A stretch of 64,000 bases of DNA from Crocinitomicaceae bacterium (lineage in GTDB: Bacteria > Bacteroidota > Bacteroidia > Flavobacteriales_D > Crocinitomicaceae): positions 2,108,001 through 2,172,000 of the forward strand of contig JADJGJ010000001.1 in the NCBI GenBank assembly GCA_016708105.1. Reading direction: 5' to 3'. The position numbers were made by a program, and so were the translations under genes. Every line of letters starts with the position of its first letter. Within the stretch, counting starts at the first letter, position 1. The notes under the pieces were generated by a model. The model saw nothing but the letters and a program-made list of their open reading frames with translations, was not told where the DNA came from and did no database searches. Below, in pieces: positions 8,627-17,578 of this stretch.

Positions 8627-8657
8627 CAAAGATACAACCTTCTGCTCTATCATTCAA
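8627..8657 (-). promoter_or_regulatory. Promoter of the DUF4625/ABM unit
   Basis: On the minus strand: TTG (8655-8657), a 20-bp spacer and TATCTTTG (8627-8634), about 20 bp before the ATG at 8607. The -33 element lies at the very 3' end of the neighbouring barrel gene. Confidence 0.6.
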
Positions 8658-10122
8658 AACGCAAACCTAATGTCACAAGGAATGAAGAATTGTAATGAGT
8701 AAAATCAGCACGGCTTCCTGCCATTACCGGATCATACGCGTAATATTGAGTTTTTCTTTGCTGAAGCATAACCGCTGCATCAATATAAAAGATGCCAAAA
8801 TTATATCCAATGCCTGAAGTAAAAATTCTCACCGGATCACTGGAAATATTTTTTTCAGGTTTAAAAGGTGAACCATACTGGGCATAACCTGCACGTAAAT
8901 ATATCTGGCTTTTCAACCTGATTTCACCTCCCGCTTTATAATTGAATGTTGTGCGGTAGATGTTTTCAATTTGCGCATTCTCAGCAAGAAATAAATACGG
9001 CGTCTCAGAAAATTTACTCGTTGATAAAATTGCACCAGAATAGTCAACCATTTCAACATCAAAACCTACCGATGCATTTTTTTTGAAAATATAACCGAAT
9101 GAAAAATTTGCGCGCAAGGGTGTTTGAACACGGTAACTAAATTTACCTACCGGAATATTTTCATCACTCACATACTTTAATCCACTGTCGGTGTTGGTGT
9201 ACATAGTTGCAGACCACACGTCAGACAATCTGTATAGCGTTGGACTTTGAACTGAAAAACCTATTCTGAGTTGATCAATTGGCATGTAAATTAATCCAAG
9301 TCGCGCACCATATCCGGCACCTTCAATATCTAAATTGTATACATAGCGAATATCCTTTAGCCAGAGCGAGGTGTCTGAAAAAGTTTCACGGTGCTCAAAT
9401 TGTTCATGATATTTTACACGAGTGATATTGAATGAGCCACCAAGCAATAATTTGTTGTTGTAATTTCCACTGAGCGTGAAGCTATACTCCCCCATTCCAC
9501 CTTTGCGATTAATGGTACGATGATGTGTGGTTGTACCGGATGTAAAATCTGTGACATACGTGTTATTTATTCCCGGATCCAAGGCATACGTATCATACGC
9601 TAAACCGGCATCAAAAGGGAAAGCACTGTAAATATTATCAGGTGAAGTTCCATTCGCCATTTTTATAAATGAATGTAAAATAGATGTGTCCTGCACTCCT
9701 TCATAATCAAGAGACTCATGAAAAGATAAGATGCGGTTGTATCCTAATCCCATTTGAACGCCATACCATTTATTGAATTTTTCAGGATCAAGATTATACG
9801 CTTTGATATAAGATAGATTTGAAATTTTGTACGTCCCACTAAAAGTTGACGTTTTATTCCCGTAATAATCAGATACTACATAAGGCATTTCAAATGCTTG
9901 CGTAAAAGAAAAATTATGTTTTTTAAATCGTCCTAAACCGGCGGGATTTGATGAGACCACGGAATAATCACCGCCAACCGCACTGAATGCTCCGGCCGTG
10001 CCTACATTGCGTGCTGAACCTCCAATTAATGTATAAGAATATCGCAACGCATCATCTTCATTTTGCGCACTCACCCATTGCCAAGCCAGCAATGAAATGA
10101 ATAGTAAACCCAGGCGATTCAT
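8650..10122 (-). CDS. OmpP1/FadL-like outer-membrane transport protein
   Basis: A 490-residue barrel with a signal peptide (residues 1-19, ending SAQ). The N-terminal segment GSARNVGTAGAFSAVGGD followed by SSNPAGLGRF is characteristic of the OmpP1/FadL family in Bacteroidota. Multiple amphipathic strands follow, and the chain ends VTLGLRFE. FadL homologues take up long-chain fatty acids and other hydrophobic compounds; the substrate here is not known. The gene begins two bases after the stop of the upstream Asn/Tyr-rich lipoprotein, so they form one transcription unit. Confidence 0.75.
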   Translation of the reverse strand: MNRLGLLFISLLAWQWVSAQNEDDALRYSYTLIGGSARNVGTAGAFSAVGGDYSVVSSNPAGLGRFKKHNFSFTQAFEMPYVVSDYYGNKTSTFSGTYKISNLSYIKAYNLDPEKFNKWYGVQMGLGYNRILSFHESLDYEGVQDTSILHSFIKMANGTSPDNIYSAFPFDAGLAYDTYALDPGINNTYVTDFTSGTTTHHRTINRKGGMGEYSFTLSGNYNNKLLLGGSFNITRVKYHEQFEHRETFSDTSLWLKDIRYVYNLDIEGAGYGARLGLIYMPIDQLRIGFSVQSPTLYRLSDVWSATMYTNTDSGLKYVSDENIPVGKFSYRVQTPLRANFSFGYIFKKNASVGFDVEMVDYSGAILSTSKFSETPYLFLAENAQIENIYRTTFNYKAGGEIRLKSQIYLRAGYAQYGSPFKPEKNISSDPVRIFTSGIGYNFGIFYIDAAVMLQQRKTQYYAYDPVMAGSRADFTHYNSSFLVTLGLRFE

Positions 10123-10124
10123 AA

Positions 10125-11417
10125 TTATCTTCTGCTTGTTGTTGTAGTGCGTCCGCCTGATCCTGAAGAAGAATTACTTCCGCCTGATGAAGTTGTAGTA
10201 GTTGATGTGCGGTGGCCACCATATGAGTTTCCTGACGAATTATTGTCGCGTTGCTGATTGGTATTATAAGTACGTTGCTCAGTTTCTTGACGACTTGTTC
10301 CGTTTGTTGAACGATCACTCTCTGCATTCGTATCATCATCTGAAGTATAGGTGTACCTGGTTTGAGTATTGCTTGATGATGAATTTGTTTTTGCCTCTTG
10401 TTGTGTGGATTCACCACTATTTCTTGAATTCACTCCCGTTGGATCAAAAGGATTTGTTGCAATCACGCGATCTGAGTTGTCCACCTGATCACTCACGGTA
10501 TTGGTTGCAGTATTGGCACTTATATCTGACCCTGCATTAATAGTGCCTCCATTTTCTTTTATATTTTTTGCGGGAGATACAACCGGTGTTTCATTATTTA
10601 CCGGATCTATAAACATATCAGTTGAACTTGTTCCTCCAATATTTCTTCCATATGTGTCTTGATGATCTCCGTTTGACAATTCTACATCATCTGTATTATC
10701 GTTATTATTATTATTGCTGTTTTTTACCGTGTGATCATAAGCAGTTGTATTGGGTGATCCGGCAAAATTGTTTCCACGATGACCATAAATCACATTGGAT
10801 GATGATGTATTACCCGAACCTGATGACCAGTTTTGATTGTTATTGTACCACCATCCTAAATTATTATTTGAGTTACCATAATAACCATAAAAGCCATTGT
10901 AATAATTATTATTCCAGTAATAACTGCTCATATAGTATGGGTCACCGTAACTGTAGAAATAACCATTATAAGGATTAAACATCCAGGGGTGATAGCCATG
11001 CCAAACACCCAAATGATCAAAATAACCGTAAGGAGAATAATAGCTATTTTGATTTTGCGAATAACCACAATTATTCATATTATAATAGCACGGACAATCA
11101 TTTGATGAGAAAGGTTGATAAGAACCAAAATAGATGTAATCTGTACCCCATCTGTATTTGAAGGGACTATTGTAATTTCTACGGCAATCACAGTTGTTAT
11201 CTATATCACCATAGTAGGCAGAATTATTTTGCTGCACCGGTTCATCAATCACCACTTTATGTTCTTTCTCGTTACCTTTTATGTAATCAGCATATCCATT
11301 TTGTTCTTCAGCTGTAAACGGATTTTCTGCCTGATCATACACGTCATCATAAACATATTTACCCGCCTGGCAAGATACCAGAAGGATAGCAGGAATCAAA
11401 TAGTACATTTTTTTCAT
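10125..11417 (-). CDS. Low-complexity Asn/Tyr/Ser-rich lipoprotein
   Basis: A 430-residue lipoprotein (lipobox LVSC, Cys16). Residues 1-65 are ordinary. A Cys-containing patch follows (NNCDCRRN; NDCPCYYNMNNCGY). From about 95 to 215 the chain is dominated by Tyr, Asn, Gly and Trp. From about 215 to 430 it is Ser/Thr/Asn/Asp-rich and ends in a Gly/Ser run and TTTTSRR. No globular domain is recognised. Composition suggests a disordered or amyloid/adhesin-like surface layer protein. It is co-transcribed with the OmpP1-like barrel. Antisense open frames here are a by-product of biased codons. Confidence 0.7.
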   Translation of the reverse strand: MKKMYYLIPAILLVSCQAGKYVYDDVYDQAENPFTAEEQNGYADYIKGNEKEHKVVIDEPVQQNNSAYYGDIDNNCDCRRNYNSPFKYRWGTDYIYFGSYQPFSSNDCPCYYNMNNCGYSQNQNSYYSPYGYFDHLGVWHGYHPWMFNPYNGYFYSYGDPYYMSSYYWNNNYYNGFYGYYGNSNNNLGWWYNNNQNWSSGSGNTSSSNVIYGHRGNNFAGSPNTTAYDHTVKNSNNNNNDNTDDVELSNGDHQDTYGRNIGGTSSTDMFIDPVNNETPVVSPAKNIKENGGTINAGSDISANTATNTVSDQVDNSDRVIATNPFDPTGVNSRNSGESTQQEAKTNSSSSNTQTRYTYTSDDDTNAESDRSTNGTSRQETEQRTYNTNQQRDNNSSGNSYGGHRTSTTTTSSGGSNSSSGSGGRTTTTSRR

Positions 11418-11530
11418 AACGGTTCGGTTTTTGGGGTCTGGTGATCCGACCGGTTATTACATTTTTTCTTCCTCAATGAATAATCAAAAGTTTAAATGCC
11501 CCACTCAACTAAACAGCGCTGAGAAATTTA

Positions 11531-11538
11531 TACCTTTG
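11531..11538 (+). promoter_or_regulatory. -7 box of proS
   Basis: TACCTTTG lies 42 bp before the ATG at 11581. No clear -33 TTG is seen. Confidence 0.5.
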
Positions 11539-11580
11539 CTTTTCCATTAACAAAATTTTAACAAAAACCATACCAAAACC

Positions 11581-13053
11581 ATGGCAGAGAAAATTACCAA
11601 ACGAGAAGCTGATTATTCTGAATGGTACTTAGACATCATCAAAATGGCTGATTTAGCTGAGCATTCAGACGTAAAGGGTTGTATGATTATCAAACCTTAC
11701 GGCTATGCTATTTGGGAAAAAATGAAAGAAGTGTTGGATAAAAAATTTAAAGAAACAGGACATTCCAATGCCTATTTCCCACTTTTTATTCCAAAATCTT
11801 ATTTGAGTAAAGAAGCAAGTCACGTTGAAGGCTTTGCAAAAGAATGTGCTGTTGTAACACATTACCGATTAAAGGTTGATGAAAACGGTGGCGGAATAGT
11901 TGTTGATCCGGAAGCAAAATTGAGTGAAGAACTTATTGTGCGCCCAACTTCTGAAACCATCATCTGGAGTAGTTATAAAAAATGGATACAATCATATCGT
12001 GATTTGCCTATACTGATTAATCAATGGGCAAATGTGGTGAGATGGGAAATGCGCACCAGATTATTTTTACGCACGGCAGAATTTTTATGGCAAGAAGGGC
12101 ATACCGCTCACGCAACCAAAACTGAAGCAATTCAGGAAACTGAAAAAATGTTAGACGTTTACGCCTCATTCGCTGAAAACTATATGGCAATGCCGGTTAT
12201 CAAAGGACTTAAAACAGAGAACGAACGTTTTGCAGGCGCTGATGAAACGTATTGTATTGAAGCAATGATGCAAGATGGTAAAGCACTTCAAGCCGGTACC
12301 TCACATTTTCTGGGACAAAATTTTGCCAAAGCATTTGATGTAAAATTTGCAGATAAAGAAGGTAAACAAGATTTTGTTTGGGCTACCTCATGGGGTGTTT
12401 CAACTCGGTTAATGGGGGCTCTCATCATGACGCATTCAGATGATCAGGGTTTGGTTTTGCCTCCTAAGCTTGCCCCAATTCATGTAGCTATAGTTCCTAT
12501 CTTCAGAGGGAATGAAGAACTTGAGAAGATTAAAGCAAAATCACAACCATTAATTGATGAACTGAGAGCAAAAGGCTTGACGGTTAAACTAGATGATGAC
12601 GATCAAAAACGCCCGGGTTGGAAATTCGCTGAATACGAAGTGAAGGGCGTACCTGTTCGCATTGCATTAGGTATGCGTGATTTGGAAAATAATCAAGCGG
12701 AAATTGCTCGCAGAGATACGCAAGAAAAAAAGCTAATATCACTGGATGGCTTATCTGATTACATCGTAAAATTACTGGATGAAATTCAGAACAATCTCTT
12801 TGAGCGGGCTCTCAAATTCAGAGATGCTTCTATTGAAAAAGTTGATAGTTATGACGATTTCAAAAAGAAAATTGATCAAGGTGGATTCTTCCTCGTTCAC
12901 TGGGATGGAACAAAAGAAACTGAAGAAAAAATAAAAACAGAAACTAAAGCTACCATTCGTTGTATTCCGCTAGATTCAACAGAAGAAAATGGATTGTGCA
13001 TGGTTACCGGAAAACCTTCAACACGAAGGGTTATTATGGCAAAAGCGTATTAA
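11581..13053 (+). CDS. proS: Prolyl-tRNA synthetase (archaeal/eukaryal type)
   Basis: A 490-residue class II synthetase that charges tRNA-Pro. Residues 1-290 hold the catalytic core, including SEWYLDIIKMADL, a motif 2 region around VVRWEMRTRLFLRTAEFLW and a motif 3 region near SWGVSTRLMGALIM. An anticodon-binding domain starts with PIHVAIVPI. The chain ends with the short C-terminal domain typical of this type, finishing in MAKAY. The INS editing domain of bacterial-type ProRS is absent, so this is the shorter archaeal/eukaryal form, which is usual in Bacteroidota. The gene is followed six bases later by a hypothetical gene. Confidence 0.95.
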   Translation: MAEKITKREADYSEWYLDIIKMADLAEHSDVKGCMIIKPYGYAIWEKMKEVLDKKFKETGHSNAYFPLFIPKSYLSKEASHVEGFAKECAVVTHYRLKVDENGGGIVVDPEAKLSEELIVRPTSETIIWSSYKKWIQSYRDLPILINQWANVVRWEMRTRLFLRTAEFLWQEGHTAHATKTEAIQETEKMLDVYASFAENYMAMPVIKGLKTENERFAGADETYCIEAMMQDGKALQAGTSHFLGQNFAKAFDVKFADKEGKQDFVWATSWGVSTRLMGALIMTHSDDQGLVLPPKLAPIHVAIVPIFRGNEELEKIKAKSQPLIDELRAKGLTVKLDDDDQKRPGWKFAEYEVKGVPVRIALGMRDLENNQAEIARRDTQEKKLISLDGLSDYIVKLLDEIQNNLFERALKFRDASIEKVDSYDDFKKKIDQGGFFLVHWDGTKETEEKIKTETKATIRCIPLDSTEENGLCMVTGKPSTRRVIMAKAY

Positions 13054-13059
13054 CATATT

Positions 13060-13755
13060 ATGGCAGAACATTCACGAAAAGAATACCTGATTCAGCTTTT
13101 AAAAAGTCGTTCAGTTCTTAAGCAAGATATTTATAAAAATACATTGAATTGGTTTGCTGTATTTAAAGAAGAAGTGCAACATTGCCTGAATTTACTTGCT
13201 AAAGAAATTGACGATCCACGGGTTAGACTGCGTTTTGTAGACCGGGGAGAAGCAGAGGCGCACTTGTATATTGGAAGTGACATTTTGATATTTCACATGC
13301 ACAGCAACGTGTTCAGATTTTCAGAATTTGATTTCGCAACTAAAACTTCATACGTGAAAGAAAATCCTGAGAATGCATTTTGTGGTGTGATTCATATCTA
13401 TGATTTTCTTGCAGATTCTTATGAATACAGTAGATTAAATGATACTGGTCTTTTGATCGGACGATTATTCATTAACCGTGATAATCATTTTCAACTTGAA
13501 GGTAAAGGACAATTAGGTATGTTATATCGTGACTTCATGAATAGTCAATTATCACGTGAAATAATTCAAGATGTCATTTATCACGCTGCCATTCACGCCA
13601 TTGAATTTGATTTATTAAATCCACCGTACGACTCAATTAACCAAGTGAGCGTGGCCGAACTTCAAACATTGAGCAGCCACTCATTGCTGAAAACCGGCAA
13701 AACGTTGGGATTCAAATTCAAATCAGGTTCTGATATCAAGGCTGAAAAAAATTAA
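13060..13755 (+). CDS. Conserved-looking hypothetical protein downstream of proS
   Basis: A 231-residue soluble protein without signal peptide or membrane helix. The N-terminus is helical and basic; the middle has beta-rich segments (AEAHLYIGSDILIFHMHSNV) and the later part is helical (IQDVIYHAAIHAIEFDLL). No known motif is recognised. It begins six bases after proS, so it is probably translated from the same mRNA. Codon use and length support a real gene. Function is unknown. Confidence 0.65.
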   Translation: MAEHSRKEYLIQLLKSRSVLKQDIYKNTLNWFAVFKEEVQHCLNLLAKEIDDPRVRLRFVDRGEAEAHLYIGSDILIFHMHSNVFRFSEFDFATKTSYVKENPENAFCGVIHIYDFLADSYEYSRLNDTGLLIGRLFINRDNHFQLEGKGQLGMLYRDFMNSQLSREIIQDVIYHAAIHAIEFDLLNPPYDSINQVSVAELQTLSSHSLLKTGKTLGFKFKSGSDIKAEKN

Positions 13756-13765
13756 GCTTCAATTC

Positions 13766-13795
13766 TTGCTCTTCTGGCAGAAACTCGTATATTTG
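13766..13795 (+). promoter_or_regulatory. Promoter of the tRNA-Glu region
   Basis: TTG (13766-13768), a 19-bp spacer and TATATTTG (13788-13795): the best two-box match in the window. It lies almost 200 bp before the first tRNA-Glu, so a long leader or a separate small RNA is expected. Confidence 0.6.
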
Positions 13796-13802
13796 CACTC
13801 CT

Positions 13803-13970
13803 TTTTGGCAAAAGTGCCATTGGTTTGTTGCGTGAATTCAAGGTGTAACGCCAGATTCACGTAATCAAATGAGGTAAAAATATTTGCGAAGTTGATGGAT
13901 TAAAAGTCGCTGTATAACAACTAATAATTCCTTGGTGCGTGAATACTTTTAAATGTATTGCTTTTTTAAA
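13803..13970 (+). ncRNA. Possible structured leader or small RNA before tRNA-Glu
   Basis: No ORF is present between the promoter and the tRNA. A small hairpin (13806-13819) and a longer composite hairpin are visible. In the latter CGTGAATT (13831-13838) pairs with GATTCACG (13854-13861) and an inner GGTG/CGCC stem fills the loop. No known RNA family is recognised. It may simply be the 5' leader removed by RNase P. Confidence 0.25.
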
Positions 13971-13989
13971 CCAAACAAAATTTTAGTTT

Positions 13990-14061
13990 GGCCCGTTCGT
14001 CTAGGGGTTAGGACAGCAGATTTTCATTCTGTAAACAGGGGTTCGATTCCCCTACGGGCTA
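13990..14061 (+). tRNA. tRNA-Glu (anticodon TTC), copy 1
   Basis: A full cloverleaf of 72 nt. The acceptor GGCCCGT pairs with ACGGGCT, the anticodon loop is TTTTCAT with TTC at 34-36, and the T-arm is AGGGG-TTCGATT-CCCCT. Discriminator is A; CCA is not encoded. Confidence 0.96.
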
Positions 14062-14065
14062 CTAT

Positions 14066-14101
14066 AGAGAGTGAGTGTGAGTGTGAGAGTGAGAGTGAGG
14101 G
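14066..14101 (+). repeat. Short GTGAGN purine-rich repeat between the tRNAs
   Basis: An imperfect run of GTGAGT/GTGAGA hexamers fills the start of the spacer between the two tRNA-Glu genes. It looks like slippage-prone simple sequence. Confidence 0.5.
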
Positions 14102-14175
14102 CGGAGAAATAGGGAAGAGAGAATGACTGAATCAAACGAGGTTCAGTGAAGGAGATAAAAAAGTAAATAAAATTT

Positions 14176-14247
14176 GGCCCGTTCGTCTAGGGGTTAGGAC
14201 AGCAGATTTTCATTCTGTAAACAGGGGTTCGATTCCCCTACGGGCTA
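14176..14247 (+). tRNA. tRNA-Glu (anticodon TTC), copy 2
   Basis: Identical to copy 1 over all 72 nt, and the bases just upstream are similar (AAAATTT before GGCCCG). This indicates a tandem duplication. The rpsT start codon is 31 bp downstream, so tRNA processing and S20 expression may share a transcript. Confidence 0.96.
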
Positions 14248-14278
14248 CAAGAATAAAAGAACTTAATTAAAGTAGATT

Positions 14279-14530
14279 ATGGCAAATCACAAGTCGGCAA
14301 TTAAACGCATCCGCGCTAATAATGCAAAAAAACTGGTAAACAGATATCAGCATAAAACTGTGCGTAATGCAGTAAAATCACTCCGTGATACAAAAGATAA
14401 AAAGGCAGCCGCTGAAGCACTTCCAAAAGTTAGTGCCATGTTAGATAAACTTGCAAAACGCAACGTTATTCACAAAAACAAAGCTGCAAACCTGAAGTCA
14501 AGTTTATCTAAAAGAGTTAATTCTCTCTAG
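14279..14530 (+). CDS. rpsT: 30S ribosomal protein S20
   Basis: An 83-residue, very basic, helical protein starting MANHKSAIKRIRANNAKK, the S20 signature. It binds 16S rRNA in the small subunit. Length is standard. It lies directly behind two tRNA-Glu genes and before a clear terminator. Confidence 0.96.
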   Translation: MANHKSAIKRIRANNAKKLVNRYQHKTVRNAVKSLRDTKDKKAAAEALPKVSAMLDKLAKRNVIHKNKAANLKSSLSKRVNSL

Positions 14531-14553
14531 TAATTGACTGATTGAAACTACGC

Positions 14554-14589
14554 AAGGTCTTTTTCCGGCGAGGAAGAAGGCCTTTTTTT
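14554..14589 (+). terminator. Rho-independent terminator after rpsT
   Basis: A 13-bp stem (14554-14566 with 14572-14584, two G-U pairs) with a five-base loop, followed by T7. It ends 12 bp before the ung start. Confidence 0.85.
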
Positions 14590-14601
14590 GGTTTATAGAA
14601 T

Positions 14602-15267
14602 ATGCAAGTCAACATTGAGCCCGGCTGGAAACAGAGATTGTCAGAAGAATTTGAAAAACCTTACTTCAGATTGCTGGTCAATAAAGTGCGTGATGCCTAT
14701 GAACAACATGATATCTGGCCTAAAGGCTCAAACATCTTCAATGCCTTTGACAAATGCCCATTTGATCAAGTAAAGGTTGTAATTTTAGGTCAAGACCCCT
14801 ACCCAACCCCGGGTCACGCTCACGGATTATGCTTTTCAGTGCCTGCGAATGTGAGGCCAATTCCTAAATCACTCATAAATATTTTTAAAGAAATTCAGCA
14901 AGATATTGGTACCCCGTTTCCTGCAGACGGCAACCTTGAACGCTGGGCAGAACAAGGCGTATTACTTTTAAATGCAACATTAACCGTGCAAGCACACGCT
15001 GCTAATTCACACAAAGATTTTGGCTGGGAAAAATTTACAGATGAAGTTATTCATATCATTTCAAGAGACAAGCAAGGCGTAGTATTTCTGCTTTGGGGAG
15101 CGCATGCCATTCAAAAGACAAAACTCATTGATGCTAAAAAACATACTATTCTAACTTCTGTACATCCATCACCTTTATCAGCACATCGAGGATTTTTAGG
15201 TTGCAAACATTTCAGCAAAACGAATGAAATACTAATTTCGCAACACCAAAAACCAATTATTTGGTAA
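14602..15267 (+). CDS. ung: Uracil-DNA glycosylase, family 1
   Basis: A 221-residue enzyme that removes uracil from DNA. The water-activating loop GQDPYP (residues 63-68, Asp65), the uracil-recognition LLLNATLTV and the minor-groove loop HPSPLSAHRGF (His188) are all intact. Length is normal. It starts shortly after the rpsT terminator and is followed ten bases later by hemE, probably as one unit. Confidence 0.96.
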   Translation: MQVNIEPGWKQRLSEEFEKPYFRLLVNKVRDAYEQHDIWPKGSNIFNAFDKCPFDQVKVVILGQDPYPTPGHAHGLCFSVPANVRPIPKSLINIFKEIQQDIGTPFPADGNLERWAEQGVLLLNATLTVQAHAANSHKDFGWEKFTDEVIHIISRDKQGVVFLLWGAHAIQKTKLIDAKKHTILTSVHPSPLSAHRGFLGCKHFSKTNEILISQHQKPIIW

Positions 15268-15277
15268 TTATACAAAC

Positions 15278-16315
15278 ATGATAAGCTACCAGAATGATAT
15301 TTTGTTGCGCATGATCAAGGGTGAAAAAACGTCTCGTTTTCCCGTATGGATGATGCGTCAGGCAGGTAGAATATTGCCTGAATACAGAGCTGTGCGTAAT
15401 GGCTTAAAAGATTTCAAAGAATTGGTTGAAACACCTGAACGCGCTGCTGAAGTAACCATTCAGCCGGTTGATATTTTAGGTGTAGATGCGGCAATCATTT
15501 TTTCTGATATTTTGGTTGTGCCTGAAGCAATGGGTTTAACTTATCAGATGCTTGAAAATAAAGGTCCCTGGTTTGAACAAACTATTCGCTCAGAAGAAGA
15601 TTTGAAATTGATTTCATCATCAATTGATGTGCATGACAGGCTGGGTTATGTTTCGGAGGCAATAAAAATTACGGTAAAAGAATTAGATGGTCGGGTGCCG
15701 CTGATTGGATTTGCCGGAGCGCCGTGGACAATTTTCTGTTATATGGTAGAAGGAGAAGGCTCAAAAACCTTTTCAAAATCAAAAAAGGTAATGTTTACTC
15801 AGCCGCAACTTGCTCACCAAATGTTGCAGATGATCACAGACGTTACCATAAAATATTTAAAAATGCAAATTGAAGCCGGTGCAGCGGTGGTACAATTATT
15901 TGATTCATGGGCCGGAATCCTTGGTCCTGCTGAATATTCAGAGTTTGGAACAAAATATGTAAAGCAAATCTGTGAAGCAATAACTGAGGTACCTGTAACC
16001 GTTTTTGCAAAAGGTGCGTATTACGCACGAGCAGAGTTCGCAAAATTGAAATGCAGTACCATTGGTTTAGACTGGAATATGGATGTTGAAGAAAGCAGAA
16101 AAATCATTGGGGCAGAAAAAACACTGCAAGGTAATCTTGATCCCTGCGTATTATACGCTGACTTCAAGGTTATTGAAACAAAAACAAAAAACTTGCTAAA
16201 TTCTTTTGGCAATCAACGGCATATAGCTAATTTAGGGCACGGTGTTTATCCGGATACAAACCCTGAAAAAGTGAAATGTTTTATTGAAACAGTAAAAGGG
16301 TTTGCAATTAATTAA
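15278..16315 (+). CDS. hemE: Uroporphyrinogen decarboxylase
   Basis: A 345-residue enzyme converting uroporphyrinogen III to coproporphyrinogen III in heme synthesis. The substrate-binding N-terminal signature PVWMMRQAGRILPEYR is complete, with the key Arg residues. Other conserved pieces are IIFSDILVVPEAMG, GFAGAPWTI and NLGHGVYPDT with the late His. It sits between ung and an OmpA-family gene without other heme genes around. Confidence 0.95.
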   Translation: MISYQNDILLRMIKGEKTSRFPVWMMRQAGRILPEYRAVRNGLKDFKELVETPERAAEVTIQPVDILGVDAAIIFSDILVVPEAMGLTYQMLENKGPWFEQTIRSEEDLKLISSSIDVHDRLGYVSEAIKITVKELDGRVPLIGFAGAPWTIFCYMVEGEGSKTFSKSKKVMFTQPQLAHQMLQMITDVTIKYLKMQIEAGAAVVQLFDSWAGILGPAEYSEFGTKYVKQICEAITEVPVTVFAKGAYYARAEFAKLKCSTIGLDWNMDVEESRKIIGAEKTLQGNLDPCVLYADFKVIETKTKNLLNSFGNQRHIANLGHGVYPDTNPEKVKCFIETVKGFAIN

Positions 16316-16327
16316 AAAAACAAAGTC

Positions 16328-17467
16328 ATGAAAAAAACAGGAATTTTATTACTCGCTCTGAGTCTGGGATGGTTGGTGAAAGCGCAAGACACGGAGAACC
16401 TGGTTGAGAATCCGAGTTTCGAAGCCATGGAAGGAAAAATTAAAAAAGGTGGCGCAATTGCCGTGGCTGTAGGCTGGATGTCTCCTACCCTTGCTGCCGC
16501 TGATTTATTCTCTTCCAAAGTAAAAGAAGGATTCAGTACCCCGGTTAACGTTATGGGAACTGAAGCCCCGATGGACGGAGATAATTACGTTGGTATCAGA
16601 ACCTTTAGCTACGGTGATAAAGAACCGCGCAGTTATATTTCTGCAAAGCTTACGGTTCCGTTGACAAAAGATGCGAAGTATTGCGTGACATTTTATGTGA
16701 GTTTAGCTGAAGCTTCAAAATACGCATCAAACAATATTGGTCTGAATTTCTCTAAAAAGCAATATAATATTGATGAGAACAAAACCATCATTGCGCCAAC
16801 ACATATCATGCACAAAGACAATCCGGTTTTCAATGCACAGTTTGGATGGGATGAAGTATGTGGAGTTTATGTAGCTGAAGGTGGAGAAAAATTCATCACC
16901 ATTGGAAACTTCTTTGCTAACGGAGAAACTAAAAACGAGCGCTTAAAAGGCAACAAAGAATTTACCGGCACGCAAGTGGTAAGCTCGTATTACTACGTTG
17001 ACCACATCGTGATTCGTCGTATTGATGATGAATCAGAATGTGTATGCAAACAAGATGAAAATGAAGTGAAAACTTCTGTAATCTATGAAGAAGCACCAAT
17101 CAATCCAGAAGGAATGAAAGACAATTTAGTGATGGAATATACCACTGTTTATTTTGGATACGGAGCTTCAGATCTTACCGCAAATGCAAACGCTCAACTG
17201 GATGTGATTGTTGGTGTAATGACAAATAATACAACATGTAAAATAAAATTAACCGCACACATGGATTCAGATGAATCAGAAGATACCGATGCAACCGGTA
17301 TTGACGCAGCACGCGCTGAATCAGTAAAAGCGTATCTTGTCTCTAAAGGTATTGATGGTAATCGTATCAGCATTGAAACCGTTGGATCAACAAAACCAAC
17401 TGACTCAAGTGCAACTGAAATTGGTCAGGCAAAAAATCGCCGTGTGACATTCACATATATACCATAA
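16328..17467 (+). CDS. OmpA-family envelope protein with N-terminal CBM-like domain
   Basis: A 379-residue exported protein (signal peptide 1-20, ending VKAQ). Residues 21-240 begin NLVENPSFEAMEG, a pattern seen in carbohydrate-binding-like beta-sandwich domains. Residues 275-379 are an OmpA peptidoglycan-binding domain: VYFGYGASDL, LTAHMDSDES, ARAESVKAYLVSKGI and the final AKNRRVTFTYIP. It probably tethers the outer membrane to the wall. It starts 12 bases after hemE but is functionally unrelated. Confidence 0.82.
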   Translation: MKKTGILLLALSLGWLVKAQDTENLVENPSFEAMEGKIKKGGAIAVAVGWMSPTLAAADLFSSKVKEGFSTPVNVMGTEAPMDGDNYVGIRTFSYGDKEPRSYISAKLTVPLTKDAKYCVTFYVSLAEASKYASNNIGLNFSKKQYNIDENKTIIAPTHIMHKDNPVFNAQFGWDEVCGVYVAEGGEKFITIGNFFANGETKNERLKGNKEFTGTQVVSSYYYVDHIVIRRIDDESECVCKQDENEVKTSVIYEEAPINPEGMKDNLVMEYTTVYFGYGASDLTANANAQLDVIVGVMTNNTTCKIKLTAHMDSDESEDTDATGIDAARAESVKAYLVSKGIDGNRISIETVGSTKPTDSSATEIGQAKNRRVTFTYIP

Positions 17468-17486
17468 GGTTTGAAAGTTTTTAAAT

Positions 17487-17515
17487 AAGGGGAGACTTAG
17501 TTCTCCCTTTTTTTA
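17487..17515 (+). terminator. Rho-independent terminator after the OmpA-family gene
   Basis: GGGAGA (17490-17495) pairs with TCTCCC (17502-17507), extended by A-T pairs, with a six-base loop and T7. Confidence 0.8.
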
Positions 17516-17578
17516 TGCACTTTTGTTTAGAACAAGTGAAATGACTTCAAAATATTTTTCTGCACAAGAGAAAATAAA

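Noticed and set aside
10202..11444. Three sizeable open frames on the plus strand (10202-10540, 10622-10978, 11115-11444)
   Set aside because: They lie antisense inside the Asn/Tyr/Ser-rich lipoprotein gene, where biased codons keep the opposite frames open. Their translations are His/Tyr/Leu-rich and lack protein-like features.
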